Below are positions 25,950 to 34,509 of a stretch of DNA of 64,000 nt, one piece after another. The notes under the pieces are model-generated. The model was not told where the DNA came from. It did not search any database and was given only the letters and a program-made list of their open reading frames with translations. Origin of the DNA: Novosphingobium sp. SG919 (lineage in GTDB: Bacteria > Pseudomonadota > Alphaproteobacteria > Sphingomonadales > Sphingomonadaceae); assembly GCF_012932495.1 (NCBI RefSeq), contig NZ_JABCNG010000004.1:248001-312000 (forward strand), in the 5' to 3' direction. Every line of letters starts with the position of its first letter. The stretch's first letter is position 1. A program made the position numbers and the translations under genes.

Positions 25950-26220
25950 AGGGGCGTTCGAATGGTCGAGGGCATCCCACATCCCTGCCATCACGAATCA
26001 GATCGCCCGCCTTGTCAGGCCGGGCGCGGCCGCTTTCAGCCCAACGTCCGGCCATTGGCCCAGCGACAGGCGCTTCTCGACGCCGTGAAGGCGATGTTTG
26101 AAGTACCACATCTTCGTGCCTGAGGGCCGGGCCTCAAGATAGAGGCCTTTCCCATCGGGCTTGCGATAGGGAGGAGTTTGAAGCTGAAAATTTCGGGCAA
26201 AGCCTTTTGCTAGGCTCCCA
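25950..26220 (-). pseudogene. Decayed tyrosine recombinase (DUF4102-type integrase N-terminus)
   Basis: On the minus strand a frame reads PYRKPDGKGLYLEARPSGTK, MWYFKHRLHGVEKRLSLGQW and PDVGLKAA, which is the arm-type DNA-binding domain of P4-like integrases. Near 26035 the frame breaks; in the neighbouring frame it continues as ARPDKAGDLIRDGRDVG, which is what the family shows next (an ARxxRDxARxLLxxGxDPG pattern). The catalytic domain is missing and an in-frame start is not evident. The fragment points away from tRNA-Thr, the usual orientation of an island integrase at its attachment site. Surrounding DNA is less GC-rich than the rest of the window. Confidence 0.75.
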
Positions 26221-26353
26221 TTTCTCCCAGGAATGCCCCCACTTGGTATGAAAAGTGGCGAGAATCCCGGTGTAAAGCTAGAACATCCGGAAGATAAAAT
26301 CGACCGAAAATCTAGCCAAATCAACGCGTTGAGACGTTTTGGGAAGAAACCCC

Positions 26354-26429
26354 TGGTGCCGCTTACAGGACTCGAACCTGTGACCCCCGCATTACGAATG
26401 CGATGCTCTACCAACTGAGCTAAAGCGGC
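26354..26429 (-). tRNA. tRNA-Thr (anticodon CGT)
   Basis: On the minus strand GCCGCTT at 26429-26423 pairs perfectly with AAGCGGC near the 3' end. The D-arm TAGCTCAGTTGGTAGAGCA, the anticodon loop TTCGTAA (anticodon CGT) and the T-arm GGTTCGAGTCC are intact. ACCA is encoded at the 3' end. The anticodon reads ACG threonine codons. The integrase remnant lies just beyond the 3' end. Confidence 0.95.
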
Positions 26430-26635
26430 TTGGCCCCGGTGGGCTGGCGGGCGATTAGCTTTGCGCGGAGGGGAATGCAATGGTTTTTGCGTGGGGTGGC
26501 GGCGGGTTTTTGGTGGATATCTTGGGAAAGCCGCGGGCGCGCGCGGAATTTCCGGGCGATTGACCAAGCGCAATGCCGGTGGGTGCAGCGCGGGCATGAT
26601 CGCTTCATGACAGAAACGGCATGCAGGAGTTGCGC

Positions 26636-26884
26636 ATGACACACGTTCCCGGCGATCTTCAGGACGCCTTTCCCGACGATGCGGCGCTGCTGCACAGTTT
26701 GCGGGCCAGGAATGCCCACGTTCACAAGCTGGTGGAGCAATATCACGCGCTCAACCGCGCGGTGCATCGGATCGAAAGCGATGTCGCGCCCGCTTCGGAC
26801 GAGCATCTCGAGGGCTTGAAGAAGCAGCGCCTTGCCTTGCTCGATGCCTTGGCCGAGCAACTGGCACTGGCCAAGGCAGCGTGA
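26636..26884 (+). CDS. YdcH/DUF465 family small helical protein
   Basis: An 82-residue, all-helical protein. The pattern HKLVEQYHALNRAVHRIESD followed by LKKQRLALLDALAEQLALA is the DUF465/YdcH signature (a helical hairpin with a KKxRLxLKD-like motif). The family is widespread in proteobacteria and has no known function. AGGAG at 26625-26629 lies 6 nt before the ATG at 26636 and favours it over the ATG at 26621. It is a single gene between two tRNA genes. Confidence 0.82.
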   Translation: MTHVPGDLQDAFPDDAALLHSLRARNAHVHKLVEQYHALNRAVHRIESDVAPASDEHLEGLKKQRLALLDALAEQLALAKAA

Positions 26885-27033
26885 GCCCGTCACCGCCGCC
26901 CGGCGCGGGTGGGGGTCAAGGCCGTCAAGCTTGTGGAGAACGCGGCCCAGTCGGCAAAAAGCAGGTTGACGTATCAGCCCGCGCCGCCTAGTTGGCCGCC
27001 CTACCGCGCGTCGCCAGACGCGGCGCGGCCTGG

Positions 27034-27110
27034 GGCGGAGTAGCTCAGTCGGTTAGAGCAGCGGAATCATAATCCGCGTGTCGGGGGTTCGAGTCCCTCC
27101 TCCGCTACCA
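27034..27110 (+). tRNA. tRNA-Met (anticodon CAT), probably elongator
   Basis: A 77-nt cloverleaf: acceptor GGCGGAG with CTCCGCT (first pair G-U), D-arm TAGCTCAGTCGGTTAGAGCA, anticodon stem GCGGA/TCCGC with loop ATCATAA (anticodon CAT), T-arm GGGGGTTCGAGTCCC and encoded ACCA. The absence of the unpaired first acceptor position and the D-arm form argue against the initiator tRNA. A CAT-anticodon tRNA-Ile2 (lysidine-modified) cannot be formally excluded. Confidence 0.93.
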
Positions 27111-27204
27111 TCAAAGTCATTTTGTTCCTTTGCGTTCAAAGCGAGAAATGACTTCTCCGGAAAATTGGAACCACGTTTAAGCCCAATTTCATTTGGGTTA
27201 AATG

Positions 27205-27365
27205 GGTCGTTGTGCCCGTCGCTGCGACCGTCCCAAGGCCGCCCACCAGCGCGTCGTTGCCGCCCCAGCCATAGTGCGTGTCTGCCCCATCCAGGTCGTA
27301 GAGGATGTCCTTGGCCTGGGCCCCCGGCCAGGACATTGGCGCCTGCATTGCCCTTTCCGGTGAAG
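27205..27365 (-). pseudogene. Frameshifted fragment of an RTX (calcium-binding repeat) protein
   Basis: On the minus strand one frame reads GNAGANVLAGGPGQ, and the next frame immediately continues DILYDLDGADTHYGWGGND and ALVGGLG. Joined, these give the haemolysin-type GGxGxDxLxGxxG nonapeptide repeats of secreted RTX proteins. The frame break near 27310 and the lack of any longer ORF on either side show it to be a remnant. It fills the gap between tRNA-Met and the LysR gene. Parent protein and function are not recoverable. Confidence 0.6.
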
Positions 27366-27375
27366 GGCGGCGATT

Positions 27376-28272
27376 TCAGGATGGCTGCCTGAATGTCCCG
27401 ATTTCGGCCAGCAGCCATTCGCAAAAGCGACGGATCTTGCGGGACCGGCGGCGATGGTCGGGATAGGCGATCCAATAGGCCATGCCCAGGCTGGACACCT
27501 GGGGAAACAATTGAACCAAACGCTTTTCGGCCATGTCCTGGTGCCAGAAAAACGGCGTCAGCATCGCCACGCCCTGGCCGGCGATTGCCGCATGGCCTTC
27601 GTTTGCCTGCGAATCCATGCGCACGCCCTGCAAGGATGCTTCGTCTGCCCGTGTCAGCCCCGCCTGCTGCAGCCAGCAGGCCCACGAGGGATCATGCGGG
27701 CTGATCAGGGGCAGGCGGAGCAGGTCCTCGGCCAGGATCTGCCCACCCTGTGCCGCCAGGAATGCCGGGCTGCACATCGGGGTAAAATCCTGCTCCATCA
27801 AGCGATGCGTCGCAAGATCGGGCCAGGGTCCGTATCCCGAACGCACCGCCACATCGATGCCATCGCCGGCAAAGTCGGCCAGCCCTTCCTGCATCAACAG
27901 ACGCACGGCAATATCGGGATAGCACATCTGGAAGCGGCCGATCCGCCATGCCAGCCAGGCATTGGCAAATGTGGGCGTGGTCGAAATCGTCAGGGTGCCT
28001 TCGTCATCGGCGCGCATCTCGGCAAAGGCGGCCTCGATCATGTCGAGGCCTTTGCCAAGGTTAGCCGCCGCGCGCCGCGCTGCATCGGTCAGGACCACGC
28101 GTTGGCGCTCGCGCCGGAACAGCTGCTGGCCCAGATGGGTTTCGATCAGGCGAATCTGGTGGCTGACAGCGGCCTGGGTCATCCCCAGTTCGTGGGCGGC
28201 GGCGGTGAAGTTCTCATGTCGCGCCGCCGCTTCGAACACCCGAACGGCCGCCAGGGGGGGAATCTTGCGCAT
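27376..28272 (-). CDS. LysR-family transcriptional regulator (GcvA-like)
   Basis: A 298-residue regulator with an N-terminal winged helix-turn-helix (about 5-63, PLAAVRVFEAAARHENFTAA then LGMTQAAVSHQIRLIE) and a LysR substrate domain (ISTTPTFANAWLAWRIGRFQ). The PPLAAVRVFEAAARH start is typical of the GcvA/AmpR-like group. The effector is unknown. It starts at the ATG at 28272; the nearest divergent recognised gene, the TonB receptor, is 0.9 kb away. LysR regulators usually control a divergent neighbour, so the receptor is a candidate target but the distance is unusual. Confidence 0.88.
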   Translation of the reverse strand: MRKIPPLAAVRVFEAAARHENFTAAAHELGMTQAAVSHQIRLIETHLGQQLFRRERQRVVLTDAARRAAANLGKGLDMIEAAFAEMRADDEGTLTISTTPTFANAWLAWRIGRFQMCYPDIAVRLLMQEGLADFAGDGIDVAVRSGYGPWPDLATHRLMEQDFTPMCSPAFLAAQGGQILAEDLLRLPLISPHDPSWACWLQQAGLTRADEASLQGVRMDSQANEGHAAIAGQGVAMLTPFFWHQDMAEKRLVQLFPQVSSLGMAYWIAYPDHRRRSRKIRRFCEWLLAEIGTFRQPS

Positions 28273-29187
28273 GCCAAGATCATAAACACAGGTAATGATC
28301 TCTGTCGATCAATTGGTTGGCCAGAACGGACGTCGGTTGGGTATTCCGGATGGCAGTTTTCACCGCCGCCGCAAGGATAGCCAGCCATGAACCATGCACC
28401 TGTGCCCTGTATGGATCGCCAACCATCGCACCATTTCACCAGATTGTCTTTGCTCTGGGAGACTATGCTGGGCGTCTCTGCCGTCTACGTGCGAACGGCG
28501 TTCGACAGCCCGTGGAGCATCCCGCAAAAGAGGGACCAACACCGCGCCCGGCCATAGTCCAGGCTTATGAGTTTATGGCCCAGCGCGCTGGCGGCATCGC
28601 CCGCCTTGTCGCTTTTTTGCTGAGGACAGAGCGGGCGCGGATCTGATCCGGCGCCAACCAAGCCGGCGGCCGGCGCCGCTCCCTGCGGCTGTGTCGCCTG
28701 CATCCTGCCCGGCGGTCTCGTGCGCCCATGCTGCGCAGCGTTTTGCAAATCTTCCCTGATGGTGGCTGCGGCAAAAGTCCGCCGGTTCACCGCGGTTGCA
28801 GGCGTTCAGCCTGCGGCGCGGGGTGCCCGGCGGGCGGCGAGGGCTGCTTGCCGCATATTTCGCGTGACAATGACTAAATCGTACATTAATGGGGATCTGG
28901 TCAGTTAGGTGGCCGTTAGCGCCGCCAGCGCGGAGGAGGGCTTGGCGCAGGAAGTTGGCGCGTTTCAGCAAACGATGAGAGCGCTCCATTCGGGCGGCCC
29001 GATCACCACGGGCACGCCAATGGGCGTCGCATTCGTCGAAAGCCATGGGTTTGCATTCGGGCGTGGCTGCCGGGTGGGAATCCTGGCGTTTGCGGTGACC
29101 CACGACGCCAACTTCGCACAGGCCTGACGCCACAACGGCGCAGTTTAAAACCGGCGGAAAAGGCCGGGATTTCAAGGGAGAGGTTTG
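28273..29187. other. 0.9-kb region without a recognised gene
   Basis: I see no family-recognisable coding sequence. A 56-codon plus-strand frame at 28387-28557 (starting MNHAPVPCMDRQPSHHF) and a GTG-started 72-codon frame at 28909-29127 are open but lack good ribosome-binding sites and homology that I know. The last 330 bp probably hold the promoter and leader of the TonB receptor; AT-rich CTAAATCGTACATTAATGG near 28875 is a candidate promoter element. Decayed genes may fill the rest, since decayed fragments lie just to the left. Confidence 0.5.
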
Positions 29188-31449
29188 ATGACCAAATATC
29201 TGTTGTGGTCGGCGGCGGCATGCGCCCTGGCAAGCAGCCCATCGCTGGCCCAGGCGCAAGACGCCGGCGCGGCAACCACGCCAGAAGCACCGCAGACCGG
29301 GATCGGCGATATCGTGGTGACGGCGCAGCGGCGCTCGGAAAACCTGCAGCGCGTGGCCGTGGCGGTTTCGGCAGTCAATGCCGCGTCGCTGGTCAATGCT
29401 GGCGTCAGCCAGCCGCAAGATCTTTCCAAACTGGTGCCAGCGCTCAAGCTGGCGGCGTCGGGCGGGGCCGGTACGCAAGTGACGGTGCGCGGCGTGGGCA
29501 ACTTTGCCGGCAATGCCTATGCCGAACCGGCCGTGGCGGTAAACCTCGATGGGGTCTACATCGCTCGCTCGGCTGGCGCCGACGGCTTGTTTTACGACCT
29601 TGACCGCGTTGAAGTGCTCAAGGGGCCGCAGGGCACGCTCTATGGCCGCAATGCAACCGCCGGGGCCCTCAACATCATCGCGCATAAGCCCGACGATGCC
29701 TATGAAGCCAGCGGCAACGTGACAGTGGGCAACTACAATCTGTGGCGCGGCGAACTGGCGCTCAATGCGCCGCTCGGTGGCGGTTCGGCGTTCCGCGTGG
29801 CCGGGCAGATCACCCGCCGTGATGGCTATTTCTCCGACGGCTATAACGACGATCGCAGCGAAGCGGTGCGCGCTCAGTTGAAACTCGTCGCCAGCGACCG
29901 CTTTCACGTCCTGATCGCCAGCGACTATGCGCACCAGGGTGGCAAGGGGCCGGGCGCCGTGTTTTCGCCGTTCTTGTCTTCCAATGCCTATGCCGGGCCC
30001 ACGGCCGATGGCAGCAATGCACTGCTGCGCAATGTTTCGCTTGGCATCACGGGCGGACAAAATCCCAATCTGCTGCCGGCATTTACCGACAAGGGCTATG
30101 TCAATGCCAACAACGTGGGCGTTTCGGCGACGGCCGAATATGCGTTCAACAATGCCACGCTGACGGTCATTCCGGCCTATCGGGACAGCAGCAACGATTA
30201 TCTTCAGTACAACCCCGGCTTTCCGTTGCAGGTTTCGGAAAATGCCAAGACCACCTCACTCGAAGCGCGGCTGGCCTCGTCCAACAAGACGGCGCGGCTC
30301 CAGTGGCTGCTGGGTGGCTTCTTCTATAACGAAGACCTGCATTTCAACCTGTTTGCCAACCAGGGGGTATCGTTCAGCTATACCAATCCGCTGCTCAACA
30401 CCCGCAGCTATGCCGCCTTCGGCCAGTTGACGTTTGCCCTGGCAGATGGCCTGCGCCTGACGGGTGGCCTGCGCTACACCCACGAGCACAAGACGCAGGC
30501 GGGCAACCACGGTTCGCCGCTGGGGGCTGGGCAATCCACTTCCACCTGCGCGCCCTATGACGCCACGACGGGCGCCTGCTATGCCGCGCTCAGCGGTGAC
30601 CTGACTGCCAACCGCGTAACCTGGAAAGGTGGTGTCGAATACGACGCCGGCCCGCAGTCGCTGCTTTATGCCAACGTCGGAACGGGCTTCAAGGCTGGCG
30701 GGTTCTTCGGGTCCCAGCCGCCCAACACCTACAAGCCCGAAACGCTTACGGCCTATACGATCGGCAGCAAGAACCGCTTCCTTGGCAACACGCTCCAGGT
30801 CAACGCCGAATTGTTCTATTGGGATTACCGCAACAAGCAGGTGACGCACCTTGGCCCGATCCAGCCGGCCGGCTTCGACCTCATCACCGAAAATGCCGGC
30901 AAGGCCGAAATCTATGGCTCGGAAGTGGAAATAACCTGGCAGCCCGCGCCGAGCGATACGTTGAGCGCAGACGTGCAGTACCTGCATTCGCGCTACAAGG
31001 AATTCACCTATACCCAAAGCACCGCCAATGGCCCGGCGCAGACGAGCTGCCCCACGACGGCCATTGCCGGGCAAGCTGCGGTTCAGGTCAATTGCGCGGG
31101 ACGCACCGTGCCGCTTTCGCCCACGTGGACGGTGAACTTGTCCTATCGCCATACGTTTGATTTGGCGGGTGGATCGCGCATCGATGCGCAGGTCGGCACG
31201 CGGATCGAAAGCGGGTACTGGCTGGGCGAGGAGTATGTTTCTGGGCAATACCAGGACGCCACGACCGTTTCGAACGCCACGCTCACCTGGCACGCCGCGG
31301 GAGACCGCTTCTCGGTTTCGGGCTTTGTCGACAACATCGAAGACCGCGTGATCAAGTCGATGTCGTTCGTTCATCCCGTGCTCGGTCTGCCGGTGGTTGG
31401 CCTGCGTCCGCCCCGCACTTTTGGCGCCCGTCTCGGCTTCAACTTCTGA
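29188..31449 (+). CDS. TonB-dependent outer membrane receptor
   Basis: A 753-residue outer-membrane transporter. A signal peptide (MTKYLLWSAAACALASSPSL, cleavage near AQAQ) is followed by a TonB-box/plug region (GIGDIVVTAQRRSENLQRV), plug strands (GVYIARSAGADG, RVEVLKGPQGTLYGRNATAG) and a large beta-barrel ending in the aromatic GARLGFNF typical of BamA targets. The form is that of the sphingomonad carbohydrate/aromatic-uptake receptors. It starts at ATG 29188 with AAGGGAGAGG upstream. The ligand is unknown. Neighbours are an upstream LysR gene and a downstream MpaB-like oxygenase. Confidence 0.93.
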   Translation: MTKYLLWSAAACALASSPSLAQAQDAGAATTPEAPQTGIGDIVVTAQRRSENLQRVAVAVSAVNAASLVNAGVSQPQDLSKLVPALKLAASGGAGTQVTVRGVGNFAGNAYAEPAVAVNLDGVYIARSAGADGLFYDLDRVEVLKGPQGTLYGRNATAGALNIIAHKPDDAYEASGNVTVGNYNLWRGELALNAPLGGGSAFRVAGQITRRDGYFSDGYNDDRSEAVRAQLKLVASDRFHVLIASDYAHQGGKGPGAVFSPFLSSNAYAGPTADGSNALLRNVSLGITGGQNPNLLPAFTDKGYVNANNVGVSATAEYAFNNATLTVIPAYRDSSNDYLQYNPGFPLQVSENAKTTSLEARLASSNKTARLQWLLGGFFYNEDLHFNLFANQGVSFSYTNPLLNTRSYAAFGQLTFALADGLRLTGGLRYTHEHKTQAGNHGSPLGAGQSTSTCAPYDATTGACYAALSGDLTANRVTWKGGVEYDAGPQSLLYANVGTGFKAGGFFGSQPPNTYKPETLTAYTIGSKNRFLGNTLQVNAELFYWDYRNKQVTHLGPIQPAGFDLITENAGKAEIYGSEVEITWQPAPSDTLSADVQYLHSRYKEFTYTQSTANGPAQTSCPTTAIAGQAAVQVNCAGRTVPLSPTWTVNLSYRHTFDLAGGSRIDAQVGTRIESGYWLGEEYVSGQYQDATTVSNATLTWHAAGDRFSVSGFVDNIEDRVIKSMSFVHPVLGLPVVGLRPPRTFGARLGFNF

Positions 31450-31581
31450 ACCCGCGCCGGTTGGTTCTTTGCTTCTCTGCAGGCCATGGTCACCACGGGG
31501 GTGCTCATGGCCTGCAGCATCATGCCGTGGCCTGTCGCTAACTGCTGGCGCGCCGGCCGCCTTTCGGGCAATCGTTGCGGC

Positions 31582-32472
31582 GTGACCAGCCCGACGGACC
31601 TTGCCCCTACCGCGCTGCTGCGGCGCTTGCTCGTTTCGCAGGTACAGGCGGTGTTCCACGATCGGGCGAGGGGGCAAAGTCCGGTCGTGCGATCGGACAA
31701 TGCATTGTTCGCGCGCGATTCGGTGATCTGGCGGGTGCACGGCGATGTGACCACGATGATGATCGGCGGCGTCGCGGCGCTGCTGTTGCAGATGTTGCAC
31801 CCCGCCGCCCTGGCCGGGGTGTGGGACCACAGCACTTTCCGCAACGATATGCCCGGCCGGTTGCGGCGCACCGCGCGGTTCATTGCCGTGACGACTTATG
31901 CTGACCGCGCCTTGGCGGATGCTGCGATCGACAAAGTGAAAGCCGTCCATGCGCATGTGCAAGGCACTTTGCCCGATGGCACGCCCTATCGCGCCAGCGA
32001 TCCGCGCTTGCTGGCCTGGGTTCACGTGTGCGAGGCGCTATGCTTTCTCGACGCCTGGATCGCCTATGGCGAACCGGGCATGACGCGCGCCGACCAGGAT
32101 ACCTATATCAGGCAGGCTGGCCTGGTTGCGCGGCGGCTGGACGCCGATCCGGTCCCGGAAACCCGCGCCGAGGCCGAGGCACTGATGGCGACATTCCGCC
32201 CCGAACTGCGCGCCGACCAACGCACGCGCGAGGTCGCCCGCATGGTGTTGTCGCAACCCGCGCCCTCGCTGGCCGCCGCGCCGGCACAGCATGTGCTGTT
32301 TCAGGCGGCAGTCGATCTTATGCCGCCCTGGGCCAAGGCCTTGCACCAGCGGCACGTGATGCTGCCCGCCTTGCCGATCGTGCGCGGCGGCGCCTTTGCC
32401 ATGGCGCGCACGCTGCAATGGGCGTTCGCGCCCGCGCGCCAGCGGGCAGCGGGCGGGGGATCGTCAGACTGA
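31582..32472 (+). CDS. Oxygenase MpaB family protein (DUF2236)
   Basis: A 296-residue protein with DUF2236 features: RDSVIWRVHGDVTTMMIGGV, LLLQMLHPAALAGVWDHSTF, TARFIAVTTYADRALADAAI, VHAHVQGTLPDGTPYRASDP and LAWVHVCEALCFLDAW. The family includes the latex-clearing rubber oxygenase and fungal MpaB and is thought to bind haem through conserved histidines. Substrate is unknown. I use the GTG at 31582 because the sequence from the ATG at 31486 is cysteine/tryptophan-rich and not family-like. It may be co-transcribed with the TonB receptor, 132 bp away. The cobalamin riboswitch starts about 110 bp downstream. Confidence 0.8.
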   Translation: MTSPTDLAPTALLRRLLVSQVQAVFHDRARGQSPVVRSDNALFARDSVIWRVHGDVTTMMIGGVAALLLQMLHPAALAGVWDHSTFRNDMPGRLRRTARFIAVTTYADRALADAAIDKVKAVHAHVQGTLPDGTPYRASDPRLLAWVHVCEALCFLDAWIAYGEPGMTRADQDTYIRQAGLVARRLDADPVPETRAEAEALMATFRPELRADQRTREVARMVLSQPAPSLAAAPAQHVLFQAAVDLMPPWAKALHQRHVMLPALPIVRGGAFAMARTLQWAFAPARQRAAGGGSSD

Positions 32473-32584
32473 GCGAGCGCAGCGCCCAGGCGGCGCGGTT
32501 ACCTGGCCGGCGGCTTGCCATTGCGCCGGGGCAGAGTGCTGGCTATGCCCTTGCCGCCCGGTGCGCAATCGCCGGGCGCAAGAT

Positions 32585-32802
32585 CGCGCCGGTGCCCGAG
32601 AGGGCTCAATCGGGAACGCGGTGCGGGGCCTGGTGCTCCAAATCCGTGGCTGTCCCTGCAACTGTAAGCGGCGAGCGCGATGCATACCGCTTTCCCGGTA
32701 TCGGCGGGAAAGCAGCCACTGGGCCGGACGCCAAGACGGGCGAGGCCTGGGAAGGCATGCATCAAGCCCTGACCCGCAAGCCAGGAAACCGGCCGGCGCA
32801 GG
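32585..32802 (+). ncRNA. Cobalamin riboswitch 1, upstream of the NiCoT transporter
   Basis: Core elements of the B12 riboswitch occur in order: GGTGCCCGAGAGGG, AATCGGGAA, the B12-box-like core GCTGTCCCTGCAACTGTAAG (32649-32668), AGCCACTGGG (32714-32723), CCTGGGAAGGC and the closing AAGCCAGGAAACC. It is 175 nt before the cobalt transporter start (GTG at 32977). Known B12 riboswitches of this class turn off cobalt transporters and cobalamin genes when adenosylcobalamin is abundant, so the transporter is expected to be repressed by B12. Confidence 0.9.
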
Positions 32803-32976
32803 TCGCTCGTTCCTCCGTCCGGGGGATGGCCTTGGCCCAGGGGATGGCTGCGGCACGGTTCATTCCGTCAGAGCGACGCCATCGCGGCCGGGCGCGGCTG
32901 CGCGGGCGCCATGCGTGGCGTGCGCGCGCAACAAGCGCGTCCGGTCCAGTCGCAACCCTGGCCGGAGTGTCTGTTC

Positions 32977-34023
32977 GTGCCTGCATCATCCCGTTTTTCC
33001 GCGTCGCCGCTGCGGCGGCGCATCACCGTGCTTATCGCCTGCCTGGTCCTTGCCAATGGGCTTGCCTGGGTCTGGGCGCTGGGCCTGTTCCACGCCCAAC
33101 CGCTGATGCTCGGCACCGCGCTGCTCGCCTGGGGCCTTGGCTTGCGCCATGCGGTCGATGCCGATCACATCGCCGCGATCGACAATGTCACGCGCAAGCT
33201 CATGCAACAGGGGCAGCGGCCCGTCGCCGTGGGCCTGTGGTTTGCGCTGGGCCATGCCGCGATCATCGCGCTCGCTTCGGTTGCGGTGGCGCTCACCGCC
33301 ACGGCGCTCGCCCGGTTTGGTGCCTGGCGCGAGGTGGGCGGCGTGATCGCCACCACGGTTTCGGCGCTGTTCCTGTTCACCATCGCGGCGATGAACCTGG
33401 TCATCCTGCGGTCGGTGTGGCGCACCTTTGCCCATGTGCGGGCAGGGGGCACCTATGTGGAGGAAGACCTCGACCTGCTGCTTTCGGGCCGGGGGCTGCT
33501 TTCGCGCCTGTTTCGGCCGATGTTCCGCCTGGTCACGCGCTCGTGGCACATGGCGCCGCTCGGCTTCCTGTTCGGCCTGGGGTTCGACACCGCCACCGAA
33601 GTGGCGCTGCTCGGCCTTTCGGCCAGCCAGGCGGCGAGCGGGCTGGCGCTGGGCACCGTGCTGGTGCTGCCCGCGCTGTTTGCGGCGGGGATGGCGCTGG
33701 TCGATACCATCGATGGCGTGGTCATGCTGGGCGCCTATGAGTGGGCCTTCGTCAAACCCATCCGCAAGCTCTATTACAATATCACCATCACGCTGGTTTC
33801 CGCGCTGGTGGCGATCGTGATCGGCGGGATCGAGGCAGCCGCGCTGATCGGGCAGAAGCTGGGGCTGGGCAGTGCGCCCTTTCGCCTGGCCGCCGATCTG
33901 GCCGGCAATTTCAACGGCCTGGGCTTTGCCATCATCGGCCTGTTCGCGCTGTGCTGGCTGGCCAGCCTGGCGATCTATCGCTGGCAACGGCTGGACGAGA
34001 TCGAGGTGGCAGAACCATCCTGA
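32977..34023 (+). CDS. NiCoT family nickel/cobalt transporter
   Basis: A 348-residue, about eight-helix permease. The NiCoT signature HAVDADHIAAIDNVTR (the HxxxxDH metal-binding helix) is in helix 2, and the second motif LGFDTATEVALLGL is also complete. It imports Co2+ (or Ni2+) with high affinity; with the B12 riboswitch upstream, cobalt for the cobalamin ring is the likely cargo. GGAG lies 9 nt before GTG 32977, giving MPASSRFSASPLRRRITVLI; an ATG at 32911 would add 22 residues. The HoxN/NixA family length is similar. Confidence 0.9.
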   Translation: MPASSRFSASPLRRRITVLIACLVLANGLAWVWALGLFHAQPLMLGTALLAWGLGLRHAVDADHIAAIDNVTRKLMQQGQRPVAVGLWFALGHAAIIALASVAVALTATALARFGAWREVGGVIATTVSALFLFTIAAMNLVILRSVWRTFAHVRAGGTYVEEDLDLLLSGRGLLSRLFRPMFRLVTRSWHMAPLGFLFGLGFDTATEVALLGLSASQAASGLALGTVLVLPALFAAGMALVDTIDGVVMLGAYEWAFVKPIRKLYYNITITLVSALVAIVIGGIEAAALIGQKLGLGSAPFRLAADLAGNFNGLGFAIIGLFALCWLASLAIYRWQRLDEIEVAEPS

Positions 34024-34104
34024 TGCCAAGGACAGTTGGCTTGGCTTTCGAACTGGGCTAGATGCAGCCACGAAGGACGGGCCTGGCCCGTCGTTCGCAA
34101 AGAT

Positions 34105-34306
34105 CGCGTCGGTGCCCCGAGAGGGGCTTAATCGGGAATGCGGTGCGGGGCTTTGCCCCAAGTCCGCAGCTGTCCCTGCAACTGTAAGTGGCGAGCGCGA
34201 TGCACTTTGTCTCCGGTTTTGGCCGGGGGCGGCCACTGGGCACCAAGTGCCTGGGAAGGCGTGCATCAAGCCCTGACCCACGAGCCAGGAGACCTGCCGG
34301 CGCACT
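34105..34306 (+). ncRNA. Cobalamin riboswitch 2, upstream of cobW-cobN operon
   Basis: The same ordered elements as riboswitch 1 are present: GGTGCCCCGAGAGG, AATCGGGAATGCGGTGCGGG, the core GCTGTCCCTGCAACTGTAAG (34169-34188), GGCCACTGGGC, CCTGGGAAGGC and AGCCAGGAGACCTGCCGG. It is about 200 nt before the cobW ATG at 34510. It should repress the whole ring-synthesis operon when adenosylcobalamin is plentiful. The two riboswitches also share similar sequence in the next 110-130 nt. Confidence 0.92.
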
Positions 34307-34509
34307 GGTCGCTCTTGCCTTGATCCAGGGGATGGTCCGGGCACGGTAACACTTCCGTCTGGGCGACGAAGACTTGTGCGGCTGGGGCTGCACGGGCATG
34401 CGTTGTGGCGGGCGCCTTCGTGCGCCGGCCCGCCGCCGCGCGCCCGGCCGGATCGTTCCGGTGAAGCCCTGCCTCGTGTCCGTCGCTGGCGCGCGGAAGG
34501 GTTTTGTGC

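Noticed and set aside
27034..27110. Initiator tRNA-fMet
   Set aside because: Acceptor first pair is G-U, not the unpaired initiator form, so elongator (or Ile2) is more likely.
28909..29127. A 72-codon ORF before the TonB receptor
   Set aside because: GTG start without ribosome-binding site and no recognisable similarity.
31486..31581. N-terminal extension of the MpaB-like protein from ATG 31486
   Set aside because: Cysteine/tryptophan-rich and unlike the family; GTG 31582 gives the expected length.
32585..32802. Possible small ORFs inside the riboswitch
   Set aside because: Structure elements explain the conservation; frames have no ribosome-binding sites.
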